The position numbers were made by a program, and so were the translations under genes. From Virgibacillus aidingensis (GTDB lineage: Bacteria > Bacillota > Bacilli > Bacillales > Amphibacillaceae): a stretch of DNA of 64,000 nucleotides. This document shows positions 45,569 to 53,907 of the stretch, in pieces. A model generated the notes under the pieces. It saw only the letters and a program-made list of their open reading frames with translations, was not told the DNA's origin and made no database searches. Every line of letters begins with the position of its first letter. Position 1 is the stretch's first letter. The stretch lies in assembly GCF_010994035.1 (NCBI RefSeq), contig NZ_WIXN01000003.1, positions 62,001 to 126,000 of the forward strand. The letters run 5' to 3'.

Positions 45569-46815
45569 AGCAGCGGAATCTGACGACGAAAGAAGCGGAT
45601 TTCTCTCCATTCATTCACTCATCAGTGCGATCAGGCAACGAAGGTACCGAATCTCTCCCATTCCTTCACTCATCAGCGGGATCAGCTAACGAAGGAAACG
45701 AATTTCTCTCCATTCCTTCACTCATCACTGTTATCAGGCAACGAACGAAGCGAATTTCTCTCCATTCCTTTACTCATCAGCGCGATCTGACAACGAACGA
45801 AGCGGATTTCTCTTCATTCGTTCACTCATCACTGTTATCAGGCAACGAACGAAGCGAATTTCTCTCCATTCCTTCACTCATCAACGGAATCAGACAACGA
45901 ACGAAGCGGATTTCTCTCCATTCATTCACTCATCAGTGCGATCAGGCAACGAACGAAGCGGATTTCTCTCCATTCATTCACTCATCAGTGCGATCTGACA
46001 ACGAAAGAAGCGAATTTCTCTCCATTCCTTCATTCATCAGCGCGATCAGACAATGAAGGTACCGAATTTCTCTCCATTCATTCACTCATCAGCGGGATCA
46101 GACAACGTACCAAGCGGATTTCTCTCCATTCCTTCACTCATCACTGTTATCTGGCAACGAAGGCAACGAATTTTTCTCCATTCGTTCACTCATCAGCGGG
46201 ATCTGACAACGAAGGAAGCAGATTTCTCTTCATTCGTTCACTCATCAGCTGGATCTGCTAACGAAGGCAACGGATTTCTCTCCATTCATTCACTCATCAG
46301 CGGGATCGAGCAATGAACGAAGCGCATTTTTCTCCATTCCTTCACTCATCAGCGGGATCTGACAACGAAGGAAGCGAATTTTTCTTCATTCGTTCACTCA
46401 TCAGCGGGATCGGGCAACGAAAGAAGCGAATTTTTCTCCATTCCTTCACTCATCAGCGGGATCTGACAACAAAAGAAGCGAATTTTTCTTCATTCCTTCA
46501 CTCATCAGCGGGATCGGGCAATGAACGAAGCGGATTTTTCTCCATTCCTTCATTCATCAGCGCGATCAGCTAACGAAGGAAACGAATTTCTCTCCATTCC
46601 TTCACTCATCACTGTTATCGGGCAACGAATGAAGCGGATTTTTCTCCATTCGTTCACTCATCAGCTGGATCTGCTAACGAAGGCAACGAATTTCTCTCCA
46701 TTTGTTCACTCATCAGCGGGATCGGGCAATGAACGAAGCGGATTTCTCTCCATTCGTTCACTCAACAGCGGAATCAGACAACGAAGGCAACCGAGTTTCT
46801 CTTCATTCATTCTTC
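45569..46815. repeat. 52-bp tandem repeat array, about 24 units
   Basis: Units begin at 45569, 45621, 45672, 45724 and then every 52 bases exactly to 46764; one interval is 51. Each unit joins a nearly constant half (TTTCTCTCCATTC plus TTCACTCATCA) to a variable half built from a few interchangeable pieces (GCGGGATC, GTGCGATC, CTGTTATC or GCTGGATC; then AACGAA plus CGAAGCG, GGCAACG, GGAAACG or GGTACCG). Several units carry GAACGAA and TTCGTTC, which could pair. 52 is not a multiple of three, so no reading frame is kept, and the open frames crossing it are by-products. Not a CRISPR array. Confidence 0.92.
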
Positions 46816-46882
46816 CCTAGATTAAAGCTGTACCTTCTGAAATCTTTCTTAGACTATTTCCGCCTGATATACATTATTAAAC
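46816..46882. other. Spacer between repeat array and small RNA gene
   Basis: About 65 AT-rich bases; nothing recognised. Confidence 0.3.
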
Positions 46883-47003
46883 CAAAAAATAAAGGATGTA
46901 CGGGGCAGCGTACATCCTTTAAGAATCTCTCTTTGTATTAAACAAAGGGGGATGGGAGAAAGTTTCATGATCAAACAAAGGGGTTTTGTTTGTTTCAACT
47001 TAC
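46883..47003 (-). ncRNA. roxS: RoxS/RsaE small regulatory RNA
   Basis: About 120 nt on the minus strand. It contains the two C-rich target-binding regions of RsaE/RoxS, CCCCTTTGTTTG (46983-46972) and CTCCCATCCCCCTTTGTTT (46958-46940). It ends in a perfect 11-bp terminator stem (AAAGGATGTAC with GTACATCCTTT) followed by a T-rich stretch (TTATTTTTTGG). The 5' end is predicted from the promoter upstream. The location between yjbH and the small membrane gene before pepF is that of roxS in B. subtilis. RoxS tunes central metabolism and redox balance by pairing with mRNA start regions (known). Confidence 0.9.
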
Positions 47004-47009
47004 AATTTA

Positions 47010-47038
47010 ATTGTAGCAGGGAAAAAGGAAGTTTTCAA
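47010..47038 (-). promoter_or_regulatory. roxS promoter
   Basis: On the minus strand: TTGAAA (47038-47033), 17-base spacer, TACAAT (47015-47010). Predicted transcript start at 47003. Confidence 0.8.
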
Positions 47039-47041
47039 TCA

Positions 47042-47061
47042 TTATGTGCATTAGTTCACAA
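47042..47061 (-). promoter_or_regulatory. Candidate Rex/ResD site upstream of roxS
   Basis: TTGTGAACTAATGCACATAA on the minus strand directly upstream of the -35 box; an imperfect palindrome close to the Rex consensus (TTGTGAA-N-TTCACAA). B. subtilis roxS is controlled by ResD and Rex (known); the assignment here is inference. Confidence 0.45.
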
Positions 47062-47239
47062 AAGTGTCACTTCTATTTTATTTTTCAGTTTCATACCTTG
47101 TATTAAAAGATAAGAAAGCTTGTATGGCAAAACTTTGCGCCAACAATCTTTAACTTAATGGACCTTGCGTTTATACAGTTAATTTAATTTTTATACTTTC
47201 TTATCTGCTTTTAAAAAACGGAAAGGGGGTGAAACGGCT

Positions 47240-47419
47240 ATGCAAGAAATATTCCCATTCCTGTTTCTTATTTTGGCGTTGTTTGCTTTTTTTCTAAACA
47301 TACTCGGTTTAATGTCACTTATCCCTCTCTACATTACACTGCCATTACTTTTCATTGCGATCTACCTGACAATGTATTCCTTTGCCAATCAGAAACGAAC
47401 CCCGCGCAGAATGAGGTGA
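47240..47419 (+). CDS. 59-residue two-helix membrane protein (yizD position)
   Basis: Very short gene, MQEIFPFLFLILALFAFF at its start, two hydrophobic helices (about 5-26 and 29-47) and a basic cytosolic tail ending KRTPRRMR. AAAGGGGGTG lies eight bases before the ATG, and a bidirectional terminator follows. The place between roxS and pepF corresponds to B. subtilis yizD; I have not confirmed similarity. Function unknown. Confidence 0.7.
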   Translation: MQEIFPFLFLILALFAFFLNILGLMSLIPLYITLPLLFIAIYLTMYSFANQKRTPRRMR

Positions 47420-47422
47420 AAA

Positions 47423-47454
47423 CAGGAGAACCCGCAAGGTCCTCCTGATTTTTT
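47423..47454. terminator. Bidirectional terminator between small membrane gene and pepF
   Basis: CAGGAG and CTCCTG pair around a 13-base loop with further partial pairing; T runs follow on both strands. Confidence 0.75.
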
Positions 47455-49273
47455 ATCTATTTTCATTGGATAACAGCTTTTCCATTTCATCCAATTTCTC
47501 CCCGAAAACAGCTAATGCATCAAGAATTGGCTGTTTCGACGTCATATCTACGCCTGCCTTTTTCAATACTTCTATAGGGTATTCACTGCTTCCTGCTTTC
47601 AGAAATTCCAGATACCGGTCAACAGCACCTGCTTTGCCCTCCAGGATGTGGTTCGCTAATGCAGTTGCAGCAGAGTATCCGGTTGCATACTGATACACAT
47701 AGTAATTGTAATAAAAGTGAGGAATTCTTGCCCATTCCAGCCCGATTTCTTCATCGGAAACTACATCATTTCCAAAGTATTTCTTATTCAGATCGTAATA
47801 AATTTCCGTAAATTTATCGGCTGTCAGTGCTTCTCCGTTTTGAGCCCGTACATGAATATCGTGCTCAAACTCAGCAAACATCGTCTGGCGGAATACAGTG
47901 CCGCGGAAGCCTTCAAGAAAATGGTTCAGTATATATAGCTTTTGCTTTTCATCATCCAGAGATTTCAGCATGTAATCATTTAATAGTGCTTCATTTGTTG
48001 TAGAAGCTACTTCTGCCACGAAGATGGAATAGTTCCCATAGCGGAATGGCTGGTGTTTTCGGGAATAATAACTGTGCACGGAATGTCCAAGCTCATGTGC
48101 CAAGGTAAACATGTCATTTACGTTATCCTGCCAGTTTAATAAAATATACGGATTGGTTCCATAGGCACCGGATGAGTATGCTCCGCTTCTTTTTCCTTTA
48201 TTTTCCTCCACATCAATCCAGCGGTTTTCATAACCTTCTTTTACGATATTTACATACTCTTTCCCAAGTGGGGCTAAACTCTCCAAAACATACTTCTGTG
48301 CTTTCTCATAAGGTATTTTCATATCTACATCTTTTACTAGTGGTGTGAAAAGATCATACATATGCAATTCATCAAGTTTTAATACTTTTTTTCGGAGCCT
48401 TACATATTTGTGCAGAAGCGGCAGCTTTTCATTCACCGCCTCCACTAAATTATCATAAACTTTTTCCGGGATATTATTACTGTCCAGGGCAGACTGTCTC
48501 GCTGATTCATAATTACGCACCTTTGCATAAAAATTATCCTTCTTAATATTCCCGTTTAAAGTGGAACTAAAGGTATTGATGAACTTTCCGTAAGTATCAT
48601 ACATCCCTTTAAATGCATCTTTCCTTACCCGGCGGTCCTCAGATTCCAAAAAACCAATATAACGTCCATGGGTAAGCTCCACCTCTTCTTCATTTTCATT
48701 TTTAATTGCCGGAAAGGTGAGATCCGCGTTGTTCAGCATACTGAACGTCTGGGAAGGCGTGGACATTGGTTCTGCAGCTTCAGCAAGCAGTGCCTCTTCA
48801 CTTTTTGATAAAACATGCGGCCGCTGTCGGGTAATTTCATCCAGTGTTTTTTTGTACAGCTGCAATTCTTCTTTTTCCTTCAAAAAAGCTTCTATTTTCT
48901 TTTCATCCATCTCCAAAATTTCCGGTGTAATAAAACTCATTTCACTGGATGCCACAGTCAAAAGGGTCTCAGCTTGTGCATTTAGTCCCTGATAGAAAGA
49001 GTTTGTTGTATCCTGGTCATAGCGCATATGGGCGTATGTATACAATCTTCCAATCCGCTCGGAAAGCTCATCCTGCAAACTTAGCAACTCATGCAGGGTG
49101 TCAGCTGATTCACTTAATTTCCCCTGATATTCTTCAAATTGCTTAATATCTTCCTGCAGACTGTTTAGTTCCTTCTCCCATAAATCATCCGATTCAAATA
49201 TATCTTCCAATCTCCAGGTCCTTTCTTCCGGCAGTTCATTGCGTTTCGGCAACTCCTTAGCTCCATTACTCAT
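47453..49273 (-). CDS. pepF: Oligoendopeptidase F
   Basis: 606 residues. M3 family zinc metallopeptidase with HELGHS in TLAHELGHSVHSYY (near residue 390) and the third ligand Glu in VAEVASTTNEALL. Cytosolic enzyme cutting peptides of about 7-17 residues. In B. subtilis PepF overproduction interferes with signal peptides (known). AAGGAGGAA precedes the ATG. Located between yizD-like gene and coiA, as in B. subtilis. Confidence 0.93.
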   Translation of the reverse strand: MSNGAKELPKRNELPEERTWRLEDIFESDDLWEKELNSLQEDIKQFEEYQGKLSESADTLHELLSLQDELSERIGRLYTYAHMRYDQDTTNSFYQGLNAQAETLLTVASSEMSFITPEILEMDEKKIEAFLKEKEELQLYKKTLDEITRQRPHVLSKSEEALLAEAAEPMSTPSQTFSMLNNADLTFPAIKNENEEEVELTHGRYIGFLESEDRRVRKDAFKGMYDTYGKFINTFSSTLNGNIKKDNFYAKVRNYESARQSALDSNNIPEKVYDNLVEAVNEKLPLLHKYVRLRKKVLKLDELHMYDLFTPLVKDVDMKIPYEKAQKYVLESLAPLGKEYVNIVKEGYENRWIDVEENKGKRSGAYSSGAYGTNPYILLNWQDNVNDMFTLAHELGHSVHSYYSRKHQPFRYGNYSIFVAEVASTTNEALLNDYMLKSLDDEKQKLYILNHFLEGFRGTVFRQTMFAEFEHDIHVRAQNGEALTADKFTEIYYDLNKKYFGNDVVSDEEIGLEWARIPHFYYNYYVYQYATGYSAATALANHILEGKAGAVDRYLEFLKAGSSEYPIEVLKKAGVDMTSKQPILDALAVFGEKLDEMEKLLSNENR

Positions 49274-49361
49274 ATTAAAAAATTCCTCCTTTTGCTCTTA
49301 ACTAACATCTCCTGTTTACTTAGTATAACGAATTAATGTGGAATCATGCCTCTATTTTGTT

Positions 49362-50564
49362 TTATTTAGACAACTTGTCATGCTTGAACATTTTATTTTC
49401 TGCCAATAAATAAAGTAATCTTTTGTCTTCGTTTATTGCCTGTTCAATCGTTTCCGGTTTGTACACCGGATTTGTTTTCATAAATTTTCCGTCATGAACA
49501 CGTTGAATCACATTCAAATTGGATAAAAGTTTAAGGTATTCACTTATCGGATTTATACCTGCATGGATTAAAGGAAAGCTGTTTGAAGGATAAAGATGAG
49601 AACTCAATAAATGGTGAACCATTTTAGGAGAAAATAGTCTGCCCGCAGCCATAGGATCAATTACATCAAAGATTATTCTGCTTTGCCAATTCCAGGGTGA
49701 TGCCTTCATTTTAAATTGATGGGGAACCGGAAGATGAATCAATGCGGGAAGCACTTCCCGATGGACTCCTTTGCTATAAAGCCATTGGTGCCAGGCTAAT
49801 TCCCGGCCATAAAGCCGCCGGGATTGTTTCAGCCGAAATCTGTACTTTTCTTTTTCCCACAGTCTAAAAAACTCTCCGGGAACGAATGCATGCTCCTTAA
49901 ACAGGTCTTTAAATGACAGCTGCTCCAGCCGGCGGATAAAAAATTTACCCATCGCCAATGTTTTCCCGGTTAAATAAATGTCCTGTATTAAAATAAAATG
50001 GCGGGTCTCACTGGAGAAGAAAAATAATGCGGGATTAGTATTTGAAGAAAATTGATGAATGAAGGGAAGAATCTGCTGATTTAGCTTAAAATGGGTTGTG
50101 CTTGTCCGCTGCAGCCGATTCCCTCCAACAATCCAAATTGGAATGATTCCTGCTGATTGATAGCCTGAAGTCCGATTGACGACCTCTTCCATGGACACGG
50201 CTGCACATTGGAACTCGACGGCAATTTTTTTATCAAGAACACTCAACAATAAATCGGGTCTTTGCCTGATTTCAGGCAGGTAAACCTCAAGGTTCACAGA
50301 AATTCCTTGTTGCTTCAGCCATTCGTAAAGAAGTAATTTGCCTGTCTCATGGTAAATGCCCTCTCCTCCTTCTCCGGAAGGACATGCAGTGAGTGATTGA
50401 TGGGCAAAATGAGGGATCATTTTTACGCCTGCTTTCATAAGTACTTTCTGATGACATACCGGACAGTAAAATAACACCCCTTTTTTTCTTAATTTAGAAA
50501 TCTCTCCTTTTGTCAGCATAGACAGGGTGACAAGTGTTCCGTCCTTTGTTTTTGCCTGCAGCAT
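49362..50564 (-). CDS. coiA: Competence protein CoiA
   Basis: 400 residues. Zinc-finger-like start (FYCPVCHQKVLMKAG and FAHQS), a PD-(D/E)XK nuclease-type core (RPDLLLSVLDKKIAVEFQCA) and a long C-terminal helical part. CoiA is induced in competence and helps process incoming single-stranded DNA in transformation (known). GGAGG precedes the ATG. It lies upstream of pepF, probably co-transcribed with it. Confidence 0.88.
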   Translation of the reverse strand: MLQAKTKDGTLVTLSMLTKGEISKLRKKGVLFYCPVCHQKVLMKAGVKMIPHFAHQSLTACPSGEGGEGIYHETGKLLLYEWLKQQGISVNLEVYLPEIRQRPDLLLSVLDKKIAVEFQCAAVSMEEVVNRTSGYQSAGIIPIWIVGGNRLQRTSTTHFKLNQQILPFIHQFSSNTNPALFFFSSETRHFILIQDIYLTGKTLAMGKFFIRRLEQLSFKDLFKEHAFVPGEFFRLWEKEKYRFRLKQSRRLYGRELAWHQWLYSKGVHREVLPALIHLPVPHQFKMKASPWNWQSRIIFDVIDPMAAGRLFSPKMVHHLLSSHLYPSNSFPLIHAGINPISEYLKLLSNLNVIQRVHDGKFMKTNPVYKPETIEQAINEDKRLLYLLAENKMFKHDKLSK

Positions 50565-50762
50565 TAAAAAACACCTCCATTATCTATATTTCGACAACGA
50601 AGGCTGATTCCCTGCAAAAAACGGTATCTTTATAAGAAAAAACCGGATTCGTGCGAGTTTTAGCGTAAACATAAGTTTTATTGTACTAAACTTAAAAATG
50701 GCAACTGCCTCAAACCTGCTTTTGAAATGCATTTCCTCGTATTGGCTTATTAAAAAAGAAAA

Positions 50763-50780
50763 ACACTCCTTAACGAGTGT
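50763..50780 (-). terminator. Terminator of mecA
   Basis: ACACTC and GAGTGT pair on the minus strand around a six-base loop; TTTTTCTTTTTT follows. Confidence 0.8.
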
Positions 50781-51458
50781 CTATACATGTGCTGGAAAAT
50801 AAGACCTGACTTGTGAAAAAGTATCATTTTCAAAAACAACTTTTCCATATTCTTCAAGAAAATGAATGGTCACATCGGAATCCTCCGCAAATTCAAATAC
50901 CTGACTAATTAGATTCTCCTGGATGTGATCATCCAAAATAGTTTGGGAAAACTCCAAATACAAGTAATACTTGCCGCCATGATAATAAAGTGTTTCTTTT
51001 ATTGTTCCCCCGGATTCACGGAAGTAATGGCTGAGCTGAATAACATCTTCAAAATCATTAAAGCTGACAATGATCCACAGGTTTTCATCTTTATCATTTT
51101 GCTTTTTCTTGTTTTTTCCAAATTTATTTTCAAGCATATTTTCTATTTTCTTTTCTTCCGGAGCCTCTTCACTATCTTCATCGTCTGATGGCAGTTCAAT
51201 ATTTTCTCCGTCTTTGGATACCTGTGCCTTTGTTACAATGATCTCCAATCCTTTTTCCATTGCCTGTACCTGAATCCAAAGCGGGCCCTCCACATTAAAA
51301 TCCTCTTTATAATTCACTTCATCCATCATTTGCCAAAACAATTGCTCGCTTCTTTCTCGGTTGTACCATATTTCTTCCCGTTCAAATCCGCGATCCTCAA
51401 TATCCAGATATGAAATATAAAACTTTACAGTATTCTCATTAATTCTTTCTATTTCCAT
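50781..51458 (-). CDS. mecA: Adaptor protein MecA
   Basis: 225 residues. N-terminal substrate-binding domain (about 1-85: MEIERINENTVKFYISY, DIEDRGF), an acidic linker (about 88-120) and the C-terminal ClpC-binding domain (NLWIIVSFNDFEDVI to VFENDTF). It targets ComK, Spo0A-type and other clients to ClpCP (known). GGGAGAG precedes the ATG. Together with CoiA, Spx and YjbH this block controls competence and thiol stress by proteolysis. Confidence 0.93.
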   Translation of the reverse strand: MEIERINENTVKFYISYLDIEDRGFEREEIWYNRERSEQLFWQMMDEVNYKEDFNVEGPLWIQVQAMEKGLEIIVTKAQVSKDGENIELPSDDEDSEEAPEEKKIENMLENKFGKNKKKQNDKDENLWIIVSFNDFEDVIQLSHYFRESGGTIKETLYYHGGKYYLYLEFSQTILDDHIQENLISQVFEFAEDSDVTIHFLEEYGKVVFENDTFSQVRSYFPAHV

Positions 51459-52025
51459 TGTTCATTCTCTCCCTTCTTTAAAGGTTAGGTAAGAGATAAG
51501 CTTCACCCTTTAATTATATATCTATGATTAACATATATTTTCTTATAGTTCATTACCCTGTACTGCAGGCCTCTAACCATTCCTATTTTGCTTTGAAGCT
51601 GCTTCTTTTAATGCTGTATTATGTTGTTTTTGAAGCTATATTTTCCTTCTACTGTTATTGTATGATACCCTGCGCAAAATGAAAATGAATATGCCTAGAA
51701 AATGAAAAGTTCATCAAACTAAAAAGAAATCTCCATTTTTTAAACAAAATATATGAAATGGTTAATATCATATTCTAAACCATTTCATCGGATTTGTCAC
51801 TATTTTTTTGTGAATATAATGCTTTTTACTGATTTTCATCGAGGAGATCATCAGCCGGATTTAGCAGCCAGTCGTTTTCCTTTTTCCATTACTTATATTA
51901 AATAAAATTTCCTGGAGATTTGCAGGCGCTTTTATCAAAAAAAAAGACCGGTCGGTGCGATTTGCATTTTTTGCTTGGAAGAAAATCACCATTCATTTCT
52001 GCCTTTACATTTAAAACTAAGAAAT
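51459..52025. other. Intergenic region upstream of mecA
   Basis: About 570 AT-rich bases. A TATAAT lies about 65 bases before mecA on the minus strand, without a good -35. The 63-codon frame near 51898 overlaps the spx terminator and resembles nothing. Confidence 0.4.
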
Positions 52026-52065
52026 AAGGGATTCTAAGAAAGTAATGTACTTTCAAGAATCCCTT
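52026..52065 (-). terminator. Terminator of spx
   Basis: Long stem: AAGGGATTCT with AGAATCCCTT, extended inside by AAAGTA/TACTTT; T-rich sequence follows on the minus strand. Confidence 0.8.
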
Positions 52066-52090
52066 GGCAGTATACTGAGGTTTCAACAAA

Positions 52091-52486
52091 TTAGTTGACC
52101 ATCCGCTGGGCTTCGCGTAATTGAAAGGTCCGGACAGTCCTTGGAAGAAAGCGTCTTATTTCATCTTCGTTATATCCGACTTGCAGGCGTTTTTCATCCA
52201 GGATAATCGGTCTTCTTAATAAACCCGGATTTTGCTGTATCAGATGAAAAAGATCTTTCATCGGCAGCTGTTCAATATTCACATCCAGCTTTTGGAAAAC
52301 CTTGGAACGGGTGGAAATAATCTCATCGGTTCCATCTTCCGTCATACGCAAAATTTCCTTTATCTCGTCCAATGTCAACGGTTCAGAAAAAATATTACGC
52401 TCCTTAAAAGGAATGTCGTGTTCCTCCAGCCACGCTTTCGCTTTTCTGCAAGATGTACAACTTGGTGAGGTATAAAGTGTTACCAT
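52091..52486 (-). CDS. spx: Spx, RNA polymerase-binding redox regulator
   Basis: 131 residues. ArsC-like fold with the redox switch C10-T-S-C13 at the start ([10 protein letters not shown]), [18 protein letters not shown] near the end. Spx binds the alpha subunit of RNA polymerase and turns on thiol-stress genes when C10-C13 is oxidised; it is degraded by ClpXP with YjbH (known). The frame is open 11 codons above ATG 52486, but the family start is at 52486 with GGAG upstream. Located next to yjbC, as in B. subtilis. Confidence 0.95.
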   Translation of the reverse strand: MVTLYTSPSCTSCRKAKAWLEEHDIPFKERNIFSEPLTLDEIKEILRMTEDGTDEIISTRSKVFQKLDVNIEQLPMKDLFHLIQQNPGLLRRPIILDEKRLQVGYNEDEIRRFLPRTVRTFQLREAQRMVN

Positions 52487-52862
52487 TAATAGCTTCACTC
52501 CTCGATAGCTTTTATTCATTTCACAAACTTTTCATTGCTTATTAAATTAAAATCACTTTAAATAGCATCTATGTATATTATACTATGTTTGTCAATTAAA
52601 TGATAGTGCATCGTCAATAAAATTAAGGGTTTTTTCAAAAGTTCATGAAATGTTTTTTGTTCGATAGTTGTAATTTACCCTATTTATTATTAATTAAACC
52701 TGTTATTTGAAAAAAGAAGAAAATAATTTAAATGTTTTTTTTATTCAATCAAACGAATATTTAAGCAACGAACGTCTGTGTGTACCAATACAAAAAGTGC
52801 TTTTCTTATAACAATACATGAAAATAGGCCCCCCGTTTTTTTATGGGAGGCCTAATGAAAAC
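52487..52862. other. Intergenic region between spx and yjbC
   Basis: About 375 bases. A TTGACA and a TATAAT lie here on the minus strand only seven bases apart (about 52577-52595), so at most one belongs to an spx promoter. The yjbC terminator lies at the right end. Spx thus appears to be transcribed separately from yjbC. Confidence 0.4.
52825..52854 (-). terminator. Terminator of yjbC
   Basis: TAGGCCTCCC and GGGGGGCCTA pair on the minus strand (one G-T); TTTTCATG follows. Confidence 0.7.
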
Positions 52863-53456
52863 TTATGCCCGTTCCGTTACATTAACACTGCTTAGAATAT
52901 CCTCACACTCACGGCTTTCATCATATACCAATACTTCGTCAACCGGCTGGTATGACTTCCCGTAAATTTCCTCATCCTTATACGTGTGTATATCTTCATA
53001 CATTTTCTTCATTTGTTCATAAATTACTTCTTCAGAATCATTATCTGGTGACCAGTACAATATTTCCATCGGCGTTTCTTCATTTGTAGCCAGAGAGCGC
53101 CTGTTATATCCAATTGACTGCGCGTGGGTAAATCCTTCTCTATTGTAAAAGTGAAGCCGTTTTTCCGTATCGCTGTCTTCATAGTCTATAGGCTCCACTT
53201 CAAGGATAATTGGCTTATTCTTTGCCTTCAATTTCTCGATGAGCTGGTGTCCAATTCCCTGGCCCCTTGTTTCCGATGAAACCCATACATAATCTATAAA
53301 GATAAATGAATCAAACTCGGCATACATCATGACATGTTGGGGACTTTCATCCTTATAGTAGACGTCCCCCTTTTCTTCTAAAAGCCTTTCCATATGCTCT
53401 CTTGATTTCATTTCTTCCACAGGAAAATACTTATTCAGCTTTTCATACCAATTCAT
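52863..53456 (-). CDS. yjbC: YjbC, GNAT family N-acetyltransferase
   Basis: 197 residues. GNAT core with VWVSSETRGQGIGHQLIEKL (acetyl-CoA loop) and RLHFYNREGF; C-terminal extension with MEILYWSP and a helical tail. It closely matches B. subtilis YjbC, which sits before spx. Substrate unknown. ATG 53456 has AGGAG seven bases upstream; the open frame continues 44 codons upstream without a start site. Confidence 0.88.
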   Translation of the reverse strand: MNWYEKLNKYFPVEEMKSREHMERLLEEKGDVYYKDESPQHVMMYAEFDSFIFIDYVWVSSETRGQGIGHQLIEKLKAKNKPIILEVEPIDYEDSDTEKRLHFYNREGFTHAQSIGYNRRSLATNEETPMEILYWSPDNDSEEVIYEQMKKMYEDIHTYKDEEIYGKSYQPVDEVLVYDESRECEDILSSVNVTERA

Positions 53457-53835
53457 TGATCTACTCCTCATTTTTCGTAGTCTGCTACAGTATAACGAAT
53501 AAGAAACTGTTTGTGAAATCCCATTAAAAGTGTATGCTTTATTACTATTACCATTTTCGCTCAAAATATGATAATAACTAAACCACACATAAAATAACCC
53601 TGTTTTCCACCGGATTATTTAAAAATGACGTATTTTTCCTAATAAGCTTTTTAAATTTAACCAACAGTGCTTCGCATTTTTGGAAGTAAGTATGAATTTT
53701 GAAGATGCCCGTGTTCGAATTTGCATATAAAACGATGGAAAAAGTCTTCTGCATTTATATCCTATACTTAAAAATTAAAATTTTAGATTCTCCCGCTGAA
53801 TTTCCCGGTAAAAAATCCGTGACATAAAAATAAAG
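53457..53835. other. Intergenic region upstream of yjbC
   Basis: About 380 AT-rich bases with no recognised gene or RNA. Confidence 0.35.
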
Positions 53836-53866
53836 AAGCCTGGAATTTCCAGACCCCTTTTTACCT
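53836..53866 (-). terminator. Terminator of the putative glycoside hydrolase gene
   Basis: GTCTGGAA and TTCCAGGC pair on the minus strand; CTTCTTTATTTTTATG follows. Confidence 0.5.
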
Positions 53867-53907
53867 GCATAATTATTCATTTCTTATATAATCGGATTTT
53901 TAATCTT

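Noticed and set aside
45569-46815. CRISPR array
   Set aside because: No unique spacers: the variable halves recur many times, the units adjoin directly, and no cas genes are near.
45526-46820. Chain of open reading frames (up to 176 codons) across the 52-bp repeats, with ATGA overlaps
   Set aside because: The 52-base period shifts frame in each unit; the frames stay open only because the repeat lacks stops, and no ribosome sites precede them.
51898-52089. 63-codon minus-strand frame after spx
   Set aside because: It contains the spx terminator hairpin and has no ribosome site.
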